Assembly (NCBI GenBank): GCA_023428265.1
Contig: JAEYYW010000159.1
Coordinates: forward strand, 1 to 51,434
DNA from: Bacillota bacterium
Lineage (GTDB): Bacteria; Bacillota; Clostridia; Christensenellales; UMGS416
Length of the DNA: 51,434 nucleotides
Direction of reading: 5' to 3'
Made by a program: the position numbers and the translations under genes
Part shown: positions 8,368 through 16,190 of the stretch, piece after piece
How positions within the stretch are numbered: position 1 is the stretch's first letter
Layout: every line of letters begins with the position of its first letter
The notes under the pieces: generated by a model
What the model was told of the DNA's origin: nothing
Database searches by the model: none
What the model saw: the letters and a program-made list of their open reading frames with translations, nothing else

Positions 8368-9183
8368 TCACTGCCTGCTGATCGTGATGTGATGCTTCAG
8401 GCTGCCGGTGTATTCACCGCTGCTGTCAAAGCTGTCTTCTCCTTGATAGGCATAGGCCGTGAGATCAATGGAAGCGACCTCAGAATACCTGCTTCCGGCG
8501 TGGAACTTGATGTTTGTGATCAGCACGCTCTCGCCCTTTTTGAGGAGGCGCTCCTGCAAGTGCCAGGTGCCGTAGTCGCCATCCGGGTCTTTCCGTGCGC
8601 TGTCATACAGATAAATCTCCACGAACTTGGAAAAATACTGCGGGTCATGCTGGATCGGCGGCGCGTCACCGGGCCGGCGGATGTTGAGGTGGATCATTTC
8701 GCCGGACTTCAGCATGATGTCCACGGCATACCCGATCCGGTAACCGTCTTTGCGGTAGGCGCCCCAATACTTCTCCACCAGCGCACGGGGCGATGATTTC
8801 TCCACGCTTGCCTTGTCTGTGGGAAGGGCAAAGAACTCAACGTTTTTCTCGCCTTTGACCAGATCGGCGTCATACCCTTCGGCCAGTTTCCTTGTGCTGC
8901 GGAAATAGAGCCGGAGCATCGGAGGCCCGTTGGGGTCCGCGGTGGGCGTGAGCTCCGGTGTGGGGGCCGGAGATGCCGTGGGCTCCGCAGTGGGCGTGGG
9001 CGAGGGGGAAGGTGTGGGCTCCATGGTTGGCACAGGCTCCGCCGTGGGGCTGGCCGATGGTGCGGCGGTGGCCGAGTTGGCGGGCGCGGGTGTTTTTGTT
9101 GCTGATTGGCAAGAGGCCAGCGGCAGCGCCAGTGCAAAAAGCGCTGCGCAAATGGCAATCAGCGGAGCTTTGCGGCTTTTCAT
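8368..9183 (-). CDS. Lipoprotein with Pro/Thr/Ala-rich linker, function unknown
   Basis: A 271-residue exported lipoprotein. The signal peptide MKSRKAPL...ALPLASC has a lipobox with Cys25. Residues of roughly 30-95 form a low-complexity linker of P, T, A, S and E repeats (for example EPTPSPSPTPT). A C-terminal domain of about 175 residues follows, with many beta-type stretches (MLRLYFRSTRK, HLNIRRPGDAP, ITNIKFHAGSRYSEVASIDLTAY). I do not recognise this domain. GGGAAG upstream of the ATG at 9183 supports the start. The gene lies upstream of motAB on the same strand, but 139 bp away. Confidence 0.75.
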   Translation of the reverse strand: MKSRKAPLIAICAALFALALPLASCQSATKTPAPANSATAAPSASPTAEPVPTMEPTPSPSPTPTAEPTASPAPTPELTPTADPNGPPMLRLYFRSTRKLAEGYDADLVKGEKNVEFFALPTDKASVEKSSPRALVEKYWGAYRKDGYRIGYAVDIMLKSGEMIHLNIRRPGDAPPIQHDPQYFSKFVEIYLYDSARKDPDGDYGTWHLQERLLKKGESVLITNIKFHAGSRYSEVASIDLTAYAYQGEDSFDSSGEYTGSLKHHITISRQ

Positions 9184-9283
9184 GATTCTCTTCCCTTCCG
9201 GCGGGCCCGGCAAACTTTTACCATTATACCATTTTTCCGCCAAAATGGGCTTATAACCAAAATGTTGCTTCTTTTGATCACTG

Positions 9284-9313
9284 TTCACGCAGCGGCCCAG
9301 GCTGTGTTATAAT
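9284..9313 (+). promoter_or_regulatory. Promoter of the rubredoxin-like gene
   Basis: TATAAT at 9308-9313 is perfect; a weak -35 TTCACG is at 9284-9289 with an 18-bp spacer. Confidence 0.55.
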
Positions 9314-9349
9314 AAACAACAAATCTATCACATAGGAGGGTATGCAGCA

Positions 9350-9679
9350 ATGTTGTGGAAATGCAGTGTGTGCGGCATGATTGTGGAAGGCGCCGAAGCG
9401 CCCGATGTTTGCCCGAAGTGCGGAGCGCCAAAGGAAAAGTTTGTCCAGCTCACCGAGGAAGAGGAAAAGAAGGTTGTCGCGTCTGACAGGACCAACGATA
9501 TCCATATGGAAATCGCGACACTGGCGATGAAAATCGCGGCGCTGGCAGAGGAAGGCATCAAGATCAACCTGGATCCGCCCTGCGTGGCCCTTTTCACCAA
9601 GGCCAAGGATGAGGCTTGGATCATCAAGCAGCGCAGCAAGGCTGAGATCGCCGGCCATATCGGCAAGGGCAAGTGGTAA
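9350..9679 (+). CDS. Rubredoxin-like domain protein
   Basis: A 109-residue protein. The first 40 residues are a rubredoxin-type iron/zinc ribbon with two Cys-x2-Cys knuckles, WKCSVCGMIVEG and PDVCPKCGAPKEKF, as in the C-terminal domain of rubrerythrin. The rest (about residues 45-109) is a helical segment ending KAEIAGHIGKGKW, so it is not a plain rubredoxin and not a full rubrerythrin, because the four-helix di-iron domain is absent. It probably takes part in electron transfer or oxidative stress defence. AGGAGG at 9332-9337 is the ribosome binding site. It is monocistronic, with a promoter and a clear terminator. Confidence 0.85.
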   Translation: MLWKCSVCGMIVEGAEAPDVCPKCGAPKEKFVQLTEEEEKKVVASDRTNDIHMEIATLAMKIAALAEEGIKINLDPPCVALFTKAKDEAWIIKQRSKAEIAGHIGKGKW

Positions 9680-9695
9680 CAAAACCTGGCTTTTG

Positions 9696-9722
9696 GGCAG
9701 GTCCGAAAGGGCCTGCCTTTTT
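9696..9722 (+). terminator. Intrinsic terminator of the rubredoxin-like gene
   Basis: A 9-bp stem (9696-9704 with 9709-9717, one G-T wobble) closes a GAAA tetraloop and is followed by five Ts at 9718-9722. Confidence 0.9.
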
Positions 9723-9797
9723 GCTGCGTAGAAATCCCATTTTACAAACTGATGAGTGGGCACTCACTCCGCTGGAGTAATCTCATAAGAACAATGC

Positions 9798-9853
9798 ACT
9801 CACCCCCAACCCCCTCTCCCATAGATGCGAGAGGGGGAGAGCTAGGGGGGGTG
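9798..9853. repeat. Intergenic C/G-rich palindromic repeat
   Basis: CACTCACCCCC and CCCCCTCTCCC on the left face GAGAGGGGG and GGGGGGGTG on the right, making an imperfect palindrome of about 56 bp in the gap between two transcription units. It looks like a dispersed REP-type element but has a different sequence from the element of about 115 bp found in the purine operon. Only one copy is in the window. Confidence 0.5.
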
Positions 9854-9883
9854 CCTGTTTTCGCTTATTCGCTCAAACTCACA

Positions 9884-9911
9884 TTGCCAACGAAAAAAAC
9901 CGTGATATAAT
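9884..9911 (+). promoter_or_regulatory. Promoter of the pantothenate operon
   Basis: TTGCCA at 9884-9889, 16-bp spacer, perfect TATAAT at 9906-9911. Transcription from about 9918 gives a leader of about 150 nt. Confidence 0.7.
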
Positions 9912-9918
9912 ACTTGAA

Positions 9919-10043
9919 AAGCCGGCATCTGCCAGGAGCCGGACTTGGCGTACCCAAAATCCAAAACTGTCAGATATCCATGTGGCGACACCACAGGTGG
10001 CGCTGCAATGTGGCGGCACCGAACATAGTGAGGTGACGCTGCA
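9919..10043 (+). ncRNA. Structured leader RNA with two tandem hairpins of matching design
   Basis: Three hairpins fill the leader. The first (9919-9926 with 9938-9946) pairs AAGCCGGC with GCCGG(A)CTT, leaving bulged A9943. The other two sit 1 nt apart and share the same design. Each has TGTGGCG paired with CGCTGCA (9981-9987/10001-10007 and 10009-10015/10037-10043), a 1x1 purine mismatch (A9988/G10000 in one, G10016/A10036 in the other), and CACC paired with GGTG. Only the loops differ, 3 nt against 11 nt. Preserved stems with a free loop argue for RNA function. The known pan RNA motif, which often occurs in tandem ahead of pantothenate genes in Bacillota, is the obvious family to test; I cannot confirm its consensus from memory. 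Confidence 0.5.
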
Positions 10044-10070
10044 ACAAGGAATTTGAACGGAGGCGAAACC

Positions 10071-10691
10071 ATGAATAACAAGACTCGCAGGCTTACTGTC
10101 ACAGCGCTGATGGCAGCGCTCACACTCATTTTGGGCTTGACACCCGTTGGCTACATCCCCATCCCACCAGTTGTAATGACGTTGATGTGCATCCCTGTGA
10201 TCATTGGGACCATCACTGAAGGCCTAGGCAGTGGCATTGTGCTGGGCTTCATTTTCGGTGTGACCAGCCTGCTCAAGGCGCTGGGGGTTTCACTGGTTCC
10301 AGACTTGTTTGGGACGTGGCTCATGTCCGGATATCCTCTTGTGGCCATACTCATTATCTTCATCCCAAGGCTGCTGATCCCGGTTGTCACATATGCCGTG
10401 TATCGGTTGCTATCCAGAGGGCAAGAATCAGGTGTTCGCCACAAGGTCAGCGTTGGTGTCGCTGCTTTTGCAGGGTCTATCACCAACACTGTGCTGTTTT
10501 TGGGGTTCCTGTACATTCTAATGATGCCCCACGCAGATGCGTTAGCCGGGGCCCTTGGTGTTACCAAACCAGCGCTATTTGGCACTGTTGCGGGCATTGG
10601 TGCGTTAAACGGACTGCCTGAAGCTGCTGTGGCGGTGCTGCTGTGCGTGCCGATCATATACGCGGTGCAAAAAGTCAAAAAGAAGGACTAG
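10071..10691 (+). CDS. panT: ECF transporter S component, probably for pantothenate
   Basis: A 206-residue integral membrane protein with about six hydrophobic helices and the N-terminal pattern of energy-coupling-factor substrate-binding subunits (LTVTALMAALTLILGLTPVGYIPIPP). Such subunits dock on a shared EcfAAT module encoded elsewhere. The following gene is pantothenate kinase, 6 bp away, so pantothenate is the likely vitamin; this rests on context and general resemblance. GGAGG at 10059-10063 selects the start at 10071. It is preceded by the structured leader at 9919-10043. Confidence 0.75.
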   Translation: MNNKTRRLTVTALMAALTLILGLTPVGYIPIPPVVMTLMCIPVIIGTITEGLGSGIVLGFIFGVTSLLKALGVSLVPDLFGTWLMSGYPLVAILIIFIPRLLIPVVTYAVYRLLSRGQESGVRHKVSVGVAAFAGSITNTVLFLGFLYILMMPHADALAGALGVTKPALFGTVAGIGALNGLPEAAVAVLLCVPIIYAVQKVKKKD

Positions 10692-10697
10692 AATTTT

Positions 10698-11474
10698 ATG
10701 ATCATCACAATGGACGTGGGCAACACGAATATCAAGACAGGCATTTATGCGGGCCGCGAGATGGTGCAATATGTGCGCTTCTCCACCGACAGGGGCAAGA
10801 CCAGCGACGAATATGGCCTGATGCTTTTACAGTTCCTGGCGCTGAAGGGCATTGGGGTGGATCAGATCGAGGCAGCCGTGGTGTCCAGTGTGGTCCCGCC
10901 CATCAATTTCACAATCGAGCATATGTGCCGCACCTACTTCAACTTTGAGCCTTTGATGCTGGGGCCCGGTGTGAAAACCGGCCTCAACATCCGCTACGAC
11001 AACCCCCGCGAGGTGGGCTCCGACCGCATCGCCAACTGTGTGGCTGCCTATGACCTCTATGGCGGGCCGGTCATTGTGATCGACTTCGGCACGGCGACGA
11101 CGTTCAACGCCGTCTCTGCCGAAGGGGAGTTTCTTGGCGGTGCGATCATGCCGGGCATCAAGCTTTCCACCGAGGCGCTGGTGGCCAACGCCGCCAAGCT
11201 GCCCCGCATTGAGTTTGTGAAGCCGGACACGGCGATCAACCGCACCACAAGCAGCAACATGCAGGCAGGCGTGATCTATGGCTTTGTGGGCGCGGTGGAC
11301 AACATTGTGACGCACATGCGCCACGAGCTGAATGACCAGGCGGCGCAGGTGGTGGCCACCGGCGGCTTCGCGCGGCTCATCTCGCCGGAGTCCAAAACGA
11401 TCGGCCGCGTCAACGGCAGCCTGACGCTGGAGGGGCTGCGCATCATCTATGAAAGGAACAGGAAGGCCGTATGA
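10698..11474 (+). CDS. coaX: Type III pantothenate kinase
   Basis: A 258-residue cytosolic enzyme that phosphorylates pantothenate, the first step to coenzyme A; type III enzymes need a monovalent cation and are not inhibited by CoA. The ASKHA-fold phosphate motif DVGNTN is at residues 6-11, the second motif VIDFGTATTFN lies near residue 125, and GAIMPGIKLS follows, all typical of CoaX. Its last codons overlap the start of hom by 4 bp (ATGA), so translation is probably coupled. Confidence 0.95.
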   Translation: MIITMDVGNTNIKTGIYAGREMVQYVRFSTDRGKTSDEYGLMLLQFLALKGIGVDQIEAAVVSSVVPPINFTIEHMCRTYFNFEPLMLGPGVKTGLNIRYDNPREVGSDRIANCVAAYDLYGGPVIVIDFGTATTFNAVSAEGEFLGGAIMPGIKLSTEALVANAAKLPRIEFVKPDTAINRTTSSNMQAGVIYGFVGAVDNIVTHMRHELNDQAAQVVATGGFARLISPESKTIGRVNGSLTLEGLRIIYERNRKAV

Positions 11475-12757
11475 GCGAAAAAGTGGTTAAGGTCGGCTTT
11501 TTGGGGCTGGGCAACATCGGCGGCGGCGTGTTCAGCACGCTGATCATGAACGGTGAGGGCATCGCCCACCGCGAGGGCCTGCGCTTTCAGGTGAAGCGCG
11601 CTCTTGTGCGCAATCCGGACAAACCCCGGCCTGTGGGCGTGCGCCGCGAGATCCTCACGACCAACCTTGACGACATCCTGAACGATCCGGAAATCACAAT
11701 CGTTGCGGAGTTTCTGGGCGGTGTGGAGCCTGCCTTCTCGCACCTGAGCAAAGTGCTGCTGGCCGGAAAAACTGTGGTGACGGCCAACAAGGAAGTGATC
11801 GCCCACCGCTGGCCGGAGCTGGAAAAAGCCGCGCGGCAGGGCGGTGCGGGGCTTTATTACGAAGCCAGCGTGGGCGGCGGCATCCCGGTGATCAAAACGA
11901 TCAACGAGAGCCTGCAGGCCAATGAGCTCTCCGTGATCAAGGGCATCATCAACGGCACCACCAACCACATGCTTTCGCGGATGAGCGAGGCCGGCATCGG
12001 CTATGCCGCCGCGCTCCAGGAAGCCCAGCGGCAGGGCCTGGCCGAGCCGGACCCCACCAACGACGTGGGCGGCCATGACGCGGCCTGCAAGCTTGCAATC
12101 CTGGCGTCTCTCGCCTTCCACGCCAAGGTGCCGGTCAACAGTGTTTTTCGCCAGGGCATCACCGCGCTTACACCCGGCGATATTGCGCTGGGCCGGGAGC
12201 TGGGCTATGAAATCAAACTGCTGGCCATCGGCAAAAAGCTGGGCCACACCATCGAGGCCCGCGTGCACCCCACGTTCATCCCCAAAGAGCACCCGCTGTC
12301 CAGCGTGAGCGGCTCCTATAACGCCATTTTCCTGGAGGGCAACGCCGTGGGTAACCTGATGCTATATGGCCGCGGCGCCGGCGATCTGCCCACGGCCTCG
12401 GCCATCATCAGCGACCTTGTCACGGCGGCAAAGGCCTGCGAACACCGCTACAACACCTTTGACAACACCGCCGAGCGCAACGATCAGGTAGAGATTGCCA
12501 CCGACTGGGACACCCGCTATTTCCTGCACCTGGATGTGCTGGACAAGCCCGGCGTGCTGGCAGAGATTGCCGGCGTGCTGGCCCGCCACAACGTGAGCAT
12601 TGCCTCCTGTGTGCAAAAAGGATGGCAGATGAATGCTGTGCCGCTCTACATCATCACCCATCGCACCCGCGAAAAGGCGATGACCGAAGCCATGGAGGAG
12701 ATGCGCCGCCTGCCCAGTATTCAAACCATTGCGGCGCTCATCCGCGTGGAGGATTGA
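11471..12757 (+). CDS. hom: Homoserine dehydrogenase
   Basis: A 428-residue enzyme reducing aspartate semialdehyde to homoserine with NAD(P)H, the branch to threonine and methionine. The N-terminal Rossmann motif GFLGLGNIGGGV is at about residues 9-20. The catalytic domain has VTANKEVIA and IKGIINGTTNHML. The C-terminal 75 residues form an ACT domain (LHLDVLDKPGVLAEIAGVLARHNVSI), usual for feedback-regulated enzymes of this type. It overlaps coaX, an unusual partner, while asd of the same pathway is at 17382. No fused aspartate kinase domain is present. Confidence 0.95.
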   Translation: MSEKVVKVGFLGLGNIGGGVFSTLIMNGEGIAHREGLRFQVKRALVRNPDKPRPVGVRREILTTNLDDILNDPEITIVAEFLGGVEPAFSHLSKVLLAGKTVVTANKEVIAHRWPELEKAARQGGAGLYYEASVGGGIPVIKTINESLQANELSVIKGIINGTTNHMLSRMSEAGIGYAAALQEAQRQGLAEPDPTNDVGGHDAACKLAILASLAFHAKVPVNSVFRQGITALTPGDIALGRELGYEIKLLAIGKKLGHTIEARVHPTFIPKEHPLSSVSGSYNAIFLEGNAVGNLMLYGRGAGDLPTASAIISDLVTAAKACEHRYNTFDNTAERNDQVEIATDWDTRYFLHLDVLDKPGVLAEIAGVLARHNVSIASCVQKGWQMNAVPLYIITHRTREKAMTEAMEEMRRLPSIQTIAALIRVED

Positions 12758-12767
12758 TTCCGTTGGG

Positions 12768-12786
12768 AGCGCCCTTCGGGGGCGTT
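12768..12786 (+). other. Hairpin between hom and the cupin gene
   Basis: A 7-bp stem, AGCGCCC at 12768-12774 with GGGCGTT at 12780-12786, one G-T wobble. There is no T-run, and the cupin ribosome binding site follows at 12801, so it could be a weak stop or a processing site. Confidence 0.35.
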
Positions 12787-12813
12787 CTGTGCCGAACAAG
12801 AAGGAGGAAGCTT

Positions 12814-13161
12814 ATGCTGATTCAAAAAAACCAGATGACCACAGAAGTGCGCGAGAGCATGCGGGGCGGCGCCGGCCAGGCCGCCATCACCCACATCGCC
12901 CAGGGCGACGCCCTGCCAAAGAATGTGCGGCTTTCCGCCGCCATCACGCTGGAGCCGGGCAGCTCCATCGGTTACCATGTGCATGAAAACGAAACAGAGA
13001 TTTTCTACTTTGTGAGCGGCACCGGCAAGGTGGATGACAATGGCCAGATCAAGGCTGTGGCCGCCGGTGACTGCATGTTCACACCCAGCGGCACCGGGCA
13101 TTCCGTGCAGAATGACGGCAATGAGGCGCTGGTGTTTTTCGCGGTGATTGTGCTGGGGTGA
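12814..13161 (+). CDS. Small cupin domain protein
   Basis: A 115-residue single-domain cupin. The metal-binding motif 1 is GYHVHENETEIFYFVSGTG (His, His, Glu ligands) and motif 2 is FTPSGTGHSVQN with the third His. The chemistry of such small cupins (isomerase, epimerase, binding protein) cannot be told from sequence. AAGGAGGAAG at 12801-12810 fixes the start; a longer frame upstream overlaps hom and is not used. It is followed by a strong terminator. Confidence 0.88.
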   Translation: MLIQKNQMTTEVRESMRGGAGQAAITHIAQGDALPKNVRLSAAITLEPGSSIGYHVHENETEIFYFVSGTGKVDDNGQIKAVAAGDCMFTPSGTGHSVQNDGNEALVFFAVIVLG

Positions 13162-13172
13162 AATCCAGCCTG

Positions 13173-13212
13173 AAGCCGGGTGGGGGATAACCCAACCCGG
13201 CTTTTCTTTATT
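13173..13212 (+). terminator. Intrinsic terminator of the coaX-hom-cupin unit
   Basis: AAGCCGGGT at 13173-13181 pairs with ACCCGGCTT at 13195-13203, and a T-rich tail (TTTTCTTTATTTAT) follows. Confidence 0.85.
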
Positions 13213-13283
13213 TATCTGATCTCAATGCTGAAGAACTCGCACTGTATTTGAAAATAAATATGTTGATGTGTTGGGGTGGAATA

Positions 13284-14246
13284 TCATGTGTTCTCACTTT
13301 GGATGAAATATTTCACCCAATAGCACTCCCCATCGCGGGAAACCAGTGAGTGGTCAAACCCGGCAGGTCTGCCATAGGGCCTTGCCGGAACAGCTTGCAG
13401 AAACACCTTCATACCCTGCACGGTGACCACCCCCACGTAGCATTGCACCGCACCGTCGGTGGGCACTTCCACAATCTGCGCGTCAAGGGTGCTGCCGTTG
13501 AAGGGTTGGGCCCTGGGCAAGTCTTCCAGCATCTTTTCAAACTCTGCGGCCACATCATCCCACAACGGTGAATACACGGCAGGATGGGGTGTGGGCCGCG
13601 GCGCCCGCTTCACCGTCAGCGGTTTGCCGGCGGAACCCGGGCCGGGCTGCACCGGGGCGGCTGGCTCCGCTGCGCGCGCGGCAGGGGCCGGCGGGGTGCG
13701 GGCAGCTGCATCCGATACCGTTTCGGCGCTGACCGGGCTTGCGCGCTCAATCGCCGCCGCAGCGCCGGGTTTTTGCTCCGGCAATGGAAACGGCTGCTCC
13801 GAGCGGCTGGAGGGCTCCCGAAATGTGGGCTTCGGCGCCATGGCCGGCGCAGGCGGCAGCGGGAGGGCTGCCGGCTTGCTCTGAGCGGAAGACTTCTGCG
13901 GTTTGGTTTTGTTTTCCAGCAGGTGCCGGCGGGCCTCGGTCTGGTCATAAAGCCCTGAGCCAATCCTTCCGAACAGCACCGGGTTGCCGCCGGCAAGCAC
14001 CCACACTGCGGCGATTGCGCCGTCCGGGCACTTCATTGGCCCCGATACCGGCTCCGGAGGCCTGCAGAGATAACCCCGCTCCGGGCCGTATTGCAGCACT
14101 GCCCGCACCTCGGCGGTGCCTGGCAGCTGTGCGGAAATCAGAAACTCGGAGCCCCTGGAGCCGATGCTGTAGTGGCACATGCCGGCAGCCTGCCTGCCAT
14201 CCACGGGCCGCAGCGCCGTCTTGCCGGATTTCCTTGTCTCAGCCAT
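13284..14246 (-). CDS. Hypothetical protein with Pro/Ala-rich centre
   Basis: A 320-residue protein in three parts. Residues 1-110 form a compact domain (MAETRKSGKTALRPVDGR, GSEFLISAQLPG, WVLAGGNPVLFGRIG). A linker of roughly 120 residues is rich in P, A, E and K. A C-terminal domain of about 85 residues (PLWDDVAAEFEKMLEDLP...GECYWVKYFIQ) follows. There is no signal peptide or membrane helix, so it is probably cytoplasmic. I do not recognise either domain for certain. The start at 14246 is the best fit to MAETRKSG but has a weak ribosome binding site; an alternative ATG is at 14309. It lies 112 bp downstream of galT on the same strand. Confidence 0.65.
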   Translation of the reverse strand: MAETRKSGKTALRPVDGRQAAGMCHYSIGSRGSEFLISAQLPGTAEVRAVLQYGPERGYLCRPPEPVSGPMKCPDGAIAAVWVLAGGNPVLFGRIGSGLYDQTEARRHLLENKTKPQKSSAQSKPAALPLPPAPAMAPKPTFREPSSRSEQPFPLPEQKPGAAAAIERASPVSAETVSDAAARTPPAPAARAAEPAAPVQPGPGSAGKPLTVKRAPRPTPHPAVYSPLWDDVAAEFEKMLEDLPRAQPFNGSTLDAQIVEVPTDGAVQCYVGVVTVQGMKVFLQAVPARPYGRPAGFDHSLVSRDGECYWVKYFIQSENT

Positions 14247-14358
14247 TGCTATCACCGCTGAAGTATATGAGCGGTGCGGCCCAAGTATTACGTCGGCCGC
14301 CGCACGCATCGTCGCCGTGATTCATGAATACTCTGCAAAGCCAAACGGGCGGCCGGTT

Positions 14359-15912
14359 TTACTCCGCGGAGAAGCCCGCTGTTTCAGCGAACCGCAGGAA
14401 ACCGGCACGGCCTTCAACCGTGTCCTTGAACACACCGCAATCATCCAGCACGCGCACGCATTTCTCACCGCACTGCAGCTTGATGAGCGTCATCGCCTCG
14501 TCATAGGTTTCGATGCGGCTGTGGCTTTGCAGCATGTCATTGAGCCATGGCAGGTGCTTGTTGAGCGGGTTGGCCGGGTTTTCCAGAGCCTTTTGGTCGA
14601 AGCTCCGCCGCCCGCACAGGATTTCCGCAAGCCCCTCAAACTCCGCTTCCAGGCGGCCGGGCAGGATGAACAGGCCCATCACTTCGATCAGGCCGATGTT
14701 TTCCTTCTTGATGTGGTGCAAATCGTCGTGCACATGAAAGATGCCCAGCTTGTGCTCGTCGCTTGTGCGGTTGTTGCGGAGCACAATGTCCAGCTCGTAG
14801 TCTTCGCCGCGCCTGCGGGCAATGGGTGTGATAGCATTATGAGGCGTGCCGCCGGTGAATGCGTGGATGCCCAGGCTGTAGTCGCTGTAGGCTTCCCAGG
14901 CTGTGAGCACTGCGGAAGCGGCGTCTGTGAGCGTCTCAGGGTTGCTGTGGCGCATCCGAAGCGCCGACATCGGCCAGCGCACGATCTCCGCGTGCAGCCC
15001 CGGCCAGCGGCTTTGGCTGAGATTCACCGCCGCCTCAGCCCGCGCCATCGGCATCTCCCACACGCCGCCCTGGAAGTGGTCATGGTTCAGTATCGAGCCG
15101 CCCACGATGGGCAGCCCTGCGTTGGAACCGATGAAATAGTGGGGGAACCGGGTGATGAATTCTAGCAGGCGGATGATCGTTTCGCGGGAAATCTTCATTG
15201 GGATGTGTTCCTGACGGAACACAATGCAATGCTGGTTGTAGTACACATAGGGTGAAAACTGAAAATGCCACTGTTCGCCGTTCAGCTCTGTGGGGATCAC
15301 ACGGAGTGTCTGCCGGGCAGGGTGGTTGAGCCGCCCCTGGTAGCCCACGTTGCTCAGGCACAGCTGGCATTTGGGATAACCCACCTGCGGCATTGTCTTG
15401 AGGCGTGCTACCTCCTGGGGGTCTTTTTCCGGTTTGCTCAGGTTGATTGTGATTTCCATGGGCCCATAGGGGCTTTCGTGCTCCCAGGCGATGTTTTTGG
15501 CCACCCGTTCGGCGCGGATATAGCCGCTTTTGATGCACAGATCGTAAAACCAGTCGCAGGCAGACTTCGGACCCTGCCCGGCCTCCAGCGCGGCAAATTT
15601 TGCCGCAACCTCCGAGGGCCGGGGCATCAGGCACCCCATGAGCTTTGTGTCAAACAGATCCCGCTCGGTTTCGGTGTCGTTTTCAATGATGCCCCGCTCC
15701 AGCGCGTAGCGAATCAAGTTTTCCAGCAGCGGAGCGGGGGAGGCGGCTTTCTCCTGAGCAAGCACAGCCGCGCAGCCTGCTTCGCATTCCGGTTCGTCCA
15801 GTTGCAGCACATTCAGCAGGCTGTTGCGTGCCAAAGGCACGTCCAGCTCCGTGATCAGGCCGGCGGCAATGCCATATGCCAGCAGCAGCTCAATGTCATG
15901 GGCAGGATTCAT
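14359..15912 (-). CDS. galT: UDP-glucose--hexose-1-phosphate uridylyltransferase, Firmicutes type
   Basis: A 517-residue cytosolic Leloir-pathway enzyme that exchanges UDP between glucose-1-phosphate and galactose-1-phosphate. Length and sequence (GCLMPRPSEVAAKF, GGSILNHDHFQGGVWEMPM, PHNAITPIARRRGEDYELDIVLRNN) are those of the long Firmicutes-type family, unlike the shorter E. coli-type GalT. The catalytic region is within NHDHFQGG. The start at 15912 has AAGGGAAG 5 nt upstream; a GTG two codons earlier overlaps that site. galK and galE are not in the window. Confidence 0.92.
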   Translation of the reverse strand: MNPAHDIELLLAYGIAAGLITELDVPLARNSLLNVLQLDEPECEAGCAAVLAQEKAASPAPLLENLIRYALERGIIENDTETERDLFDTKLMGCLMPRPSEVAAKFAALEAGQGPKSACDWFYDLCIKSGYIRAERVAKNIAWEHESPYGPMEITINLSKPEKDPQEVARLKTMPQVGYPKCQLCLSNVGYQGRLNHPARQTLRVIPTELNGEQWHFQFSPYVYYNQHCIVFRQEHIPMKISRETIIRLLEFITRFPHYFIGSNAGLPIVGGSILNHDHFQGGVWEMPMARAEAAVNLSQSRWPGLHAEIVRWPMSALRMRHSNPETLTDAASAVLTAWEAYSDYSLGIHAFTGGTPHNAITPIARRRGEDYELDIVLRNNRTSDEHKLGIFHVHDDLHHIKKENIGLIEVMGLFILPGRLEAEFEGLAEILCGRRSFDQKALENPANPLNKHLPWLNDMLQSHSRIETYDEAMTLIKLQCGEKCVRVLDDCGVFKDTVEGRAGFLRFAETAGFSAE

Positions 15913-16066
15913 ATGCACTTCCCTTTCAAATTGTCAGTCATATTTCACATCATTATATCGTATATTGTGTCGCACTTGGAAGACAAACAACCACGCCTCC
16001 CGGTTTCGCATCTGGATTTGGGGAATCATCCAAGAAATAATTTATGATAAACGATAAATCAACCAC

Positions 16067-16085
16067 GCCGATGATCGCCATCGGC
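16067..16085. other. Hairpin in the ilvE upstream region
   Basis: GCCGATG at 16067-16073 pairs with CATCGGC at 16079-16085. An A-run follows on the plus strand, so it is not a plus-strand terminator. No T-box element (conserved GGTGG-containing antiterminator) is visible in this gap. The rest of 15913-16190 shows nothing clear. Confidence 0.3.
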
Positions 16086-16190
16086 AAAAATGCAGAACAA
16101 TACTGCCATATCCCGGTTGACGGGTGGGCGATTATATGATAAAAAAAGATAATTTACAGACAAGAGAGAAATGAAAGAAGGGATATGATC

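Noticed and set aside
14179..15165. 328-codon plus-strand frame opposite galT
   Set aside because: Product has no family features; it mirrors the codon structure of galT on the minus strand.
15913..16190. T-box leader ahead of ilvE
   Set aside because: No conserved T-box sequence with the GGTGG block was found in the gap.
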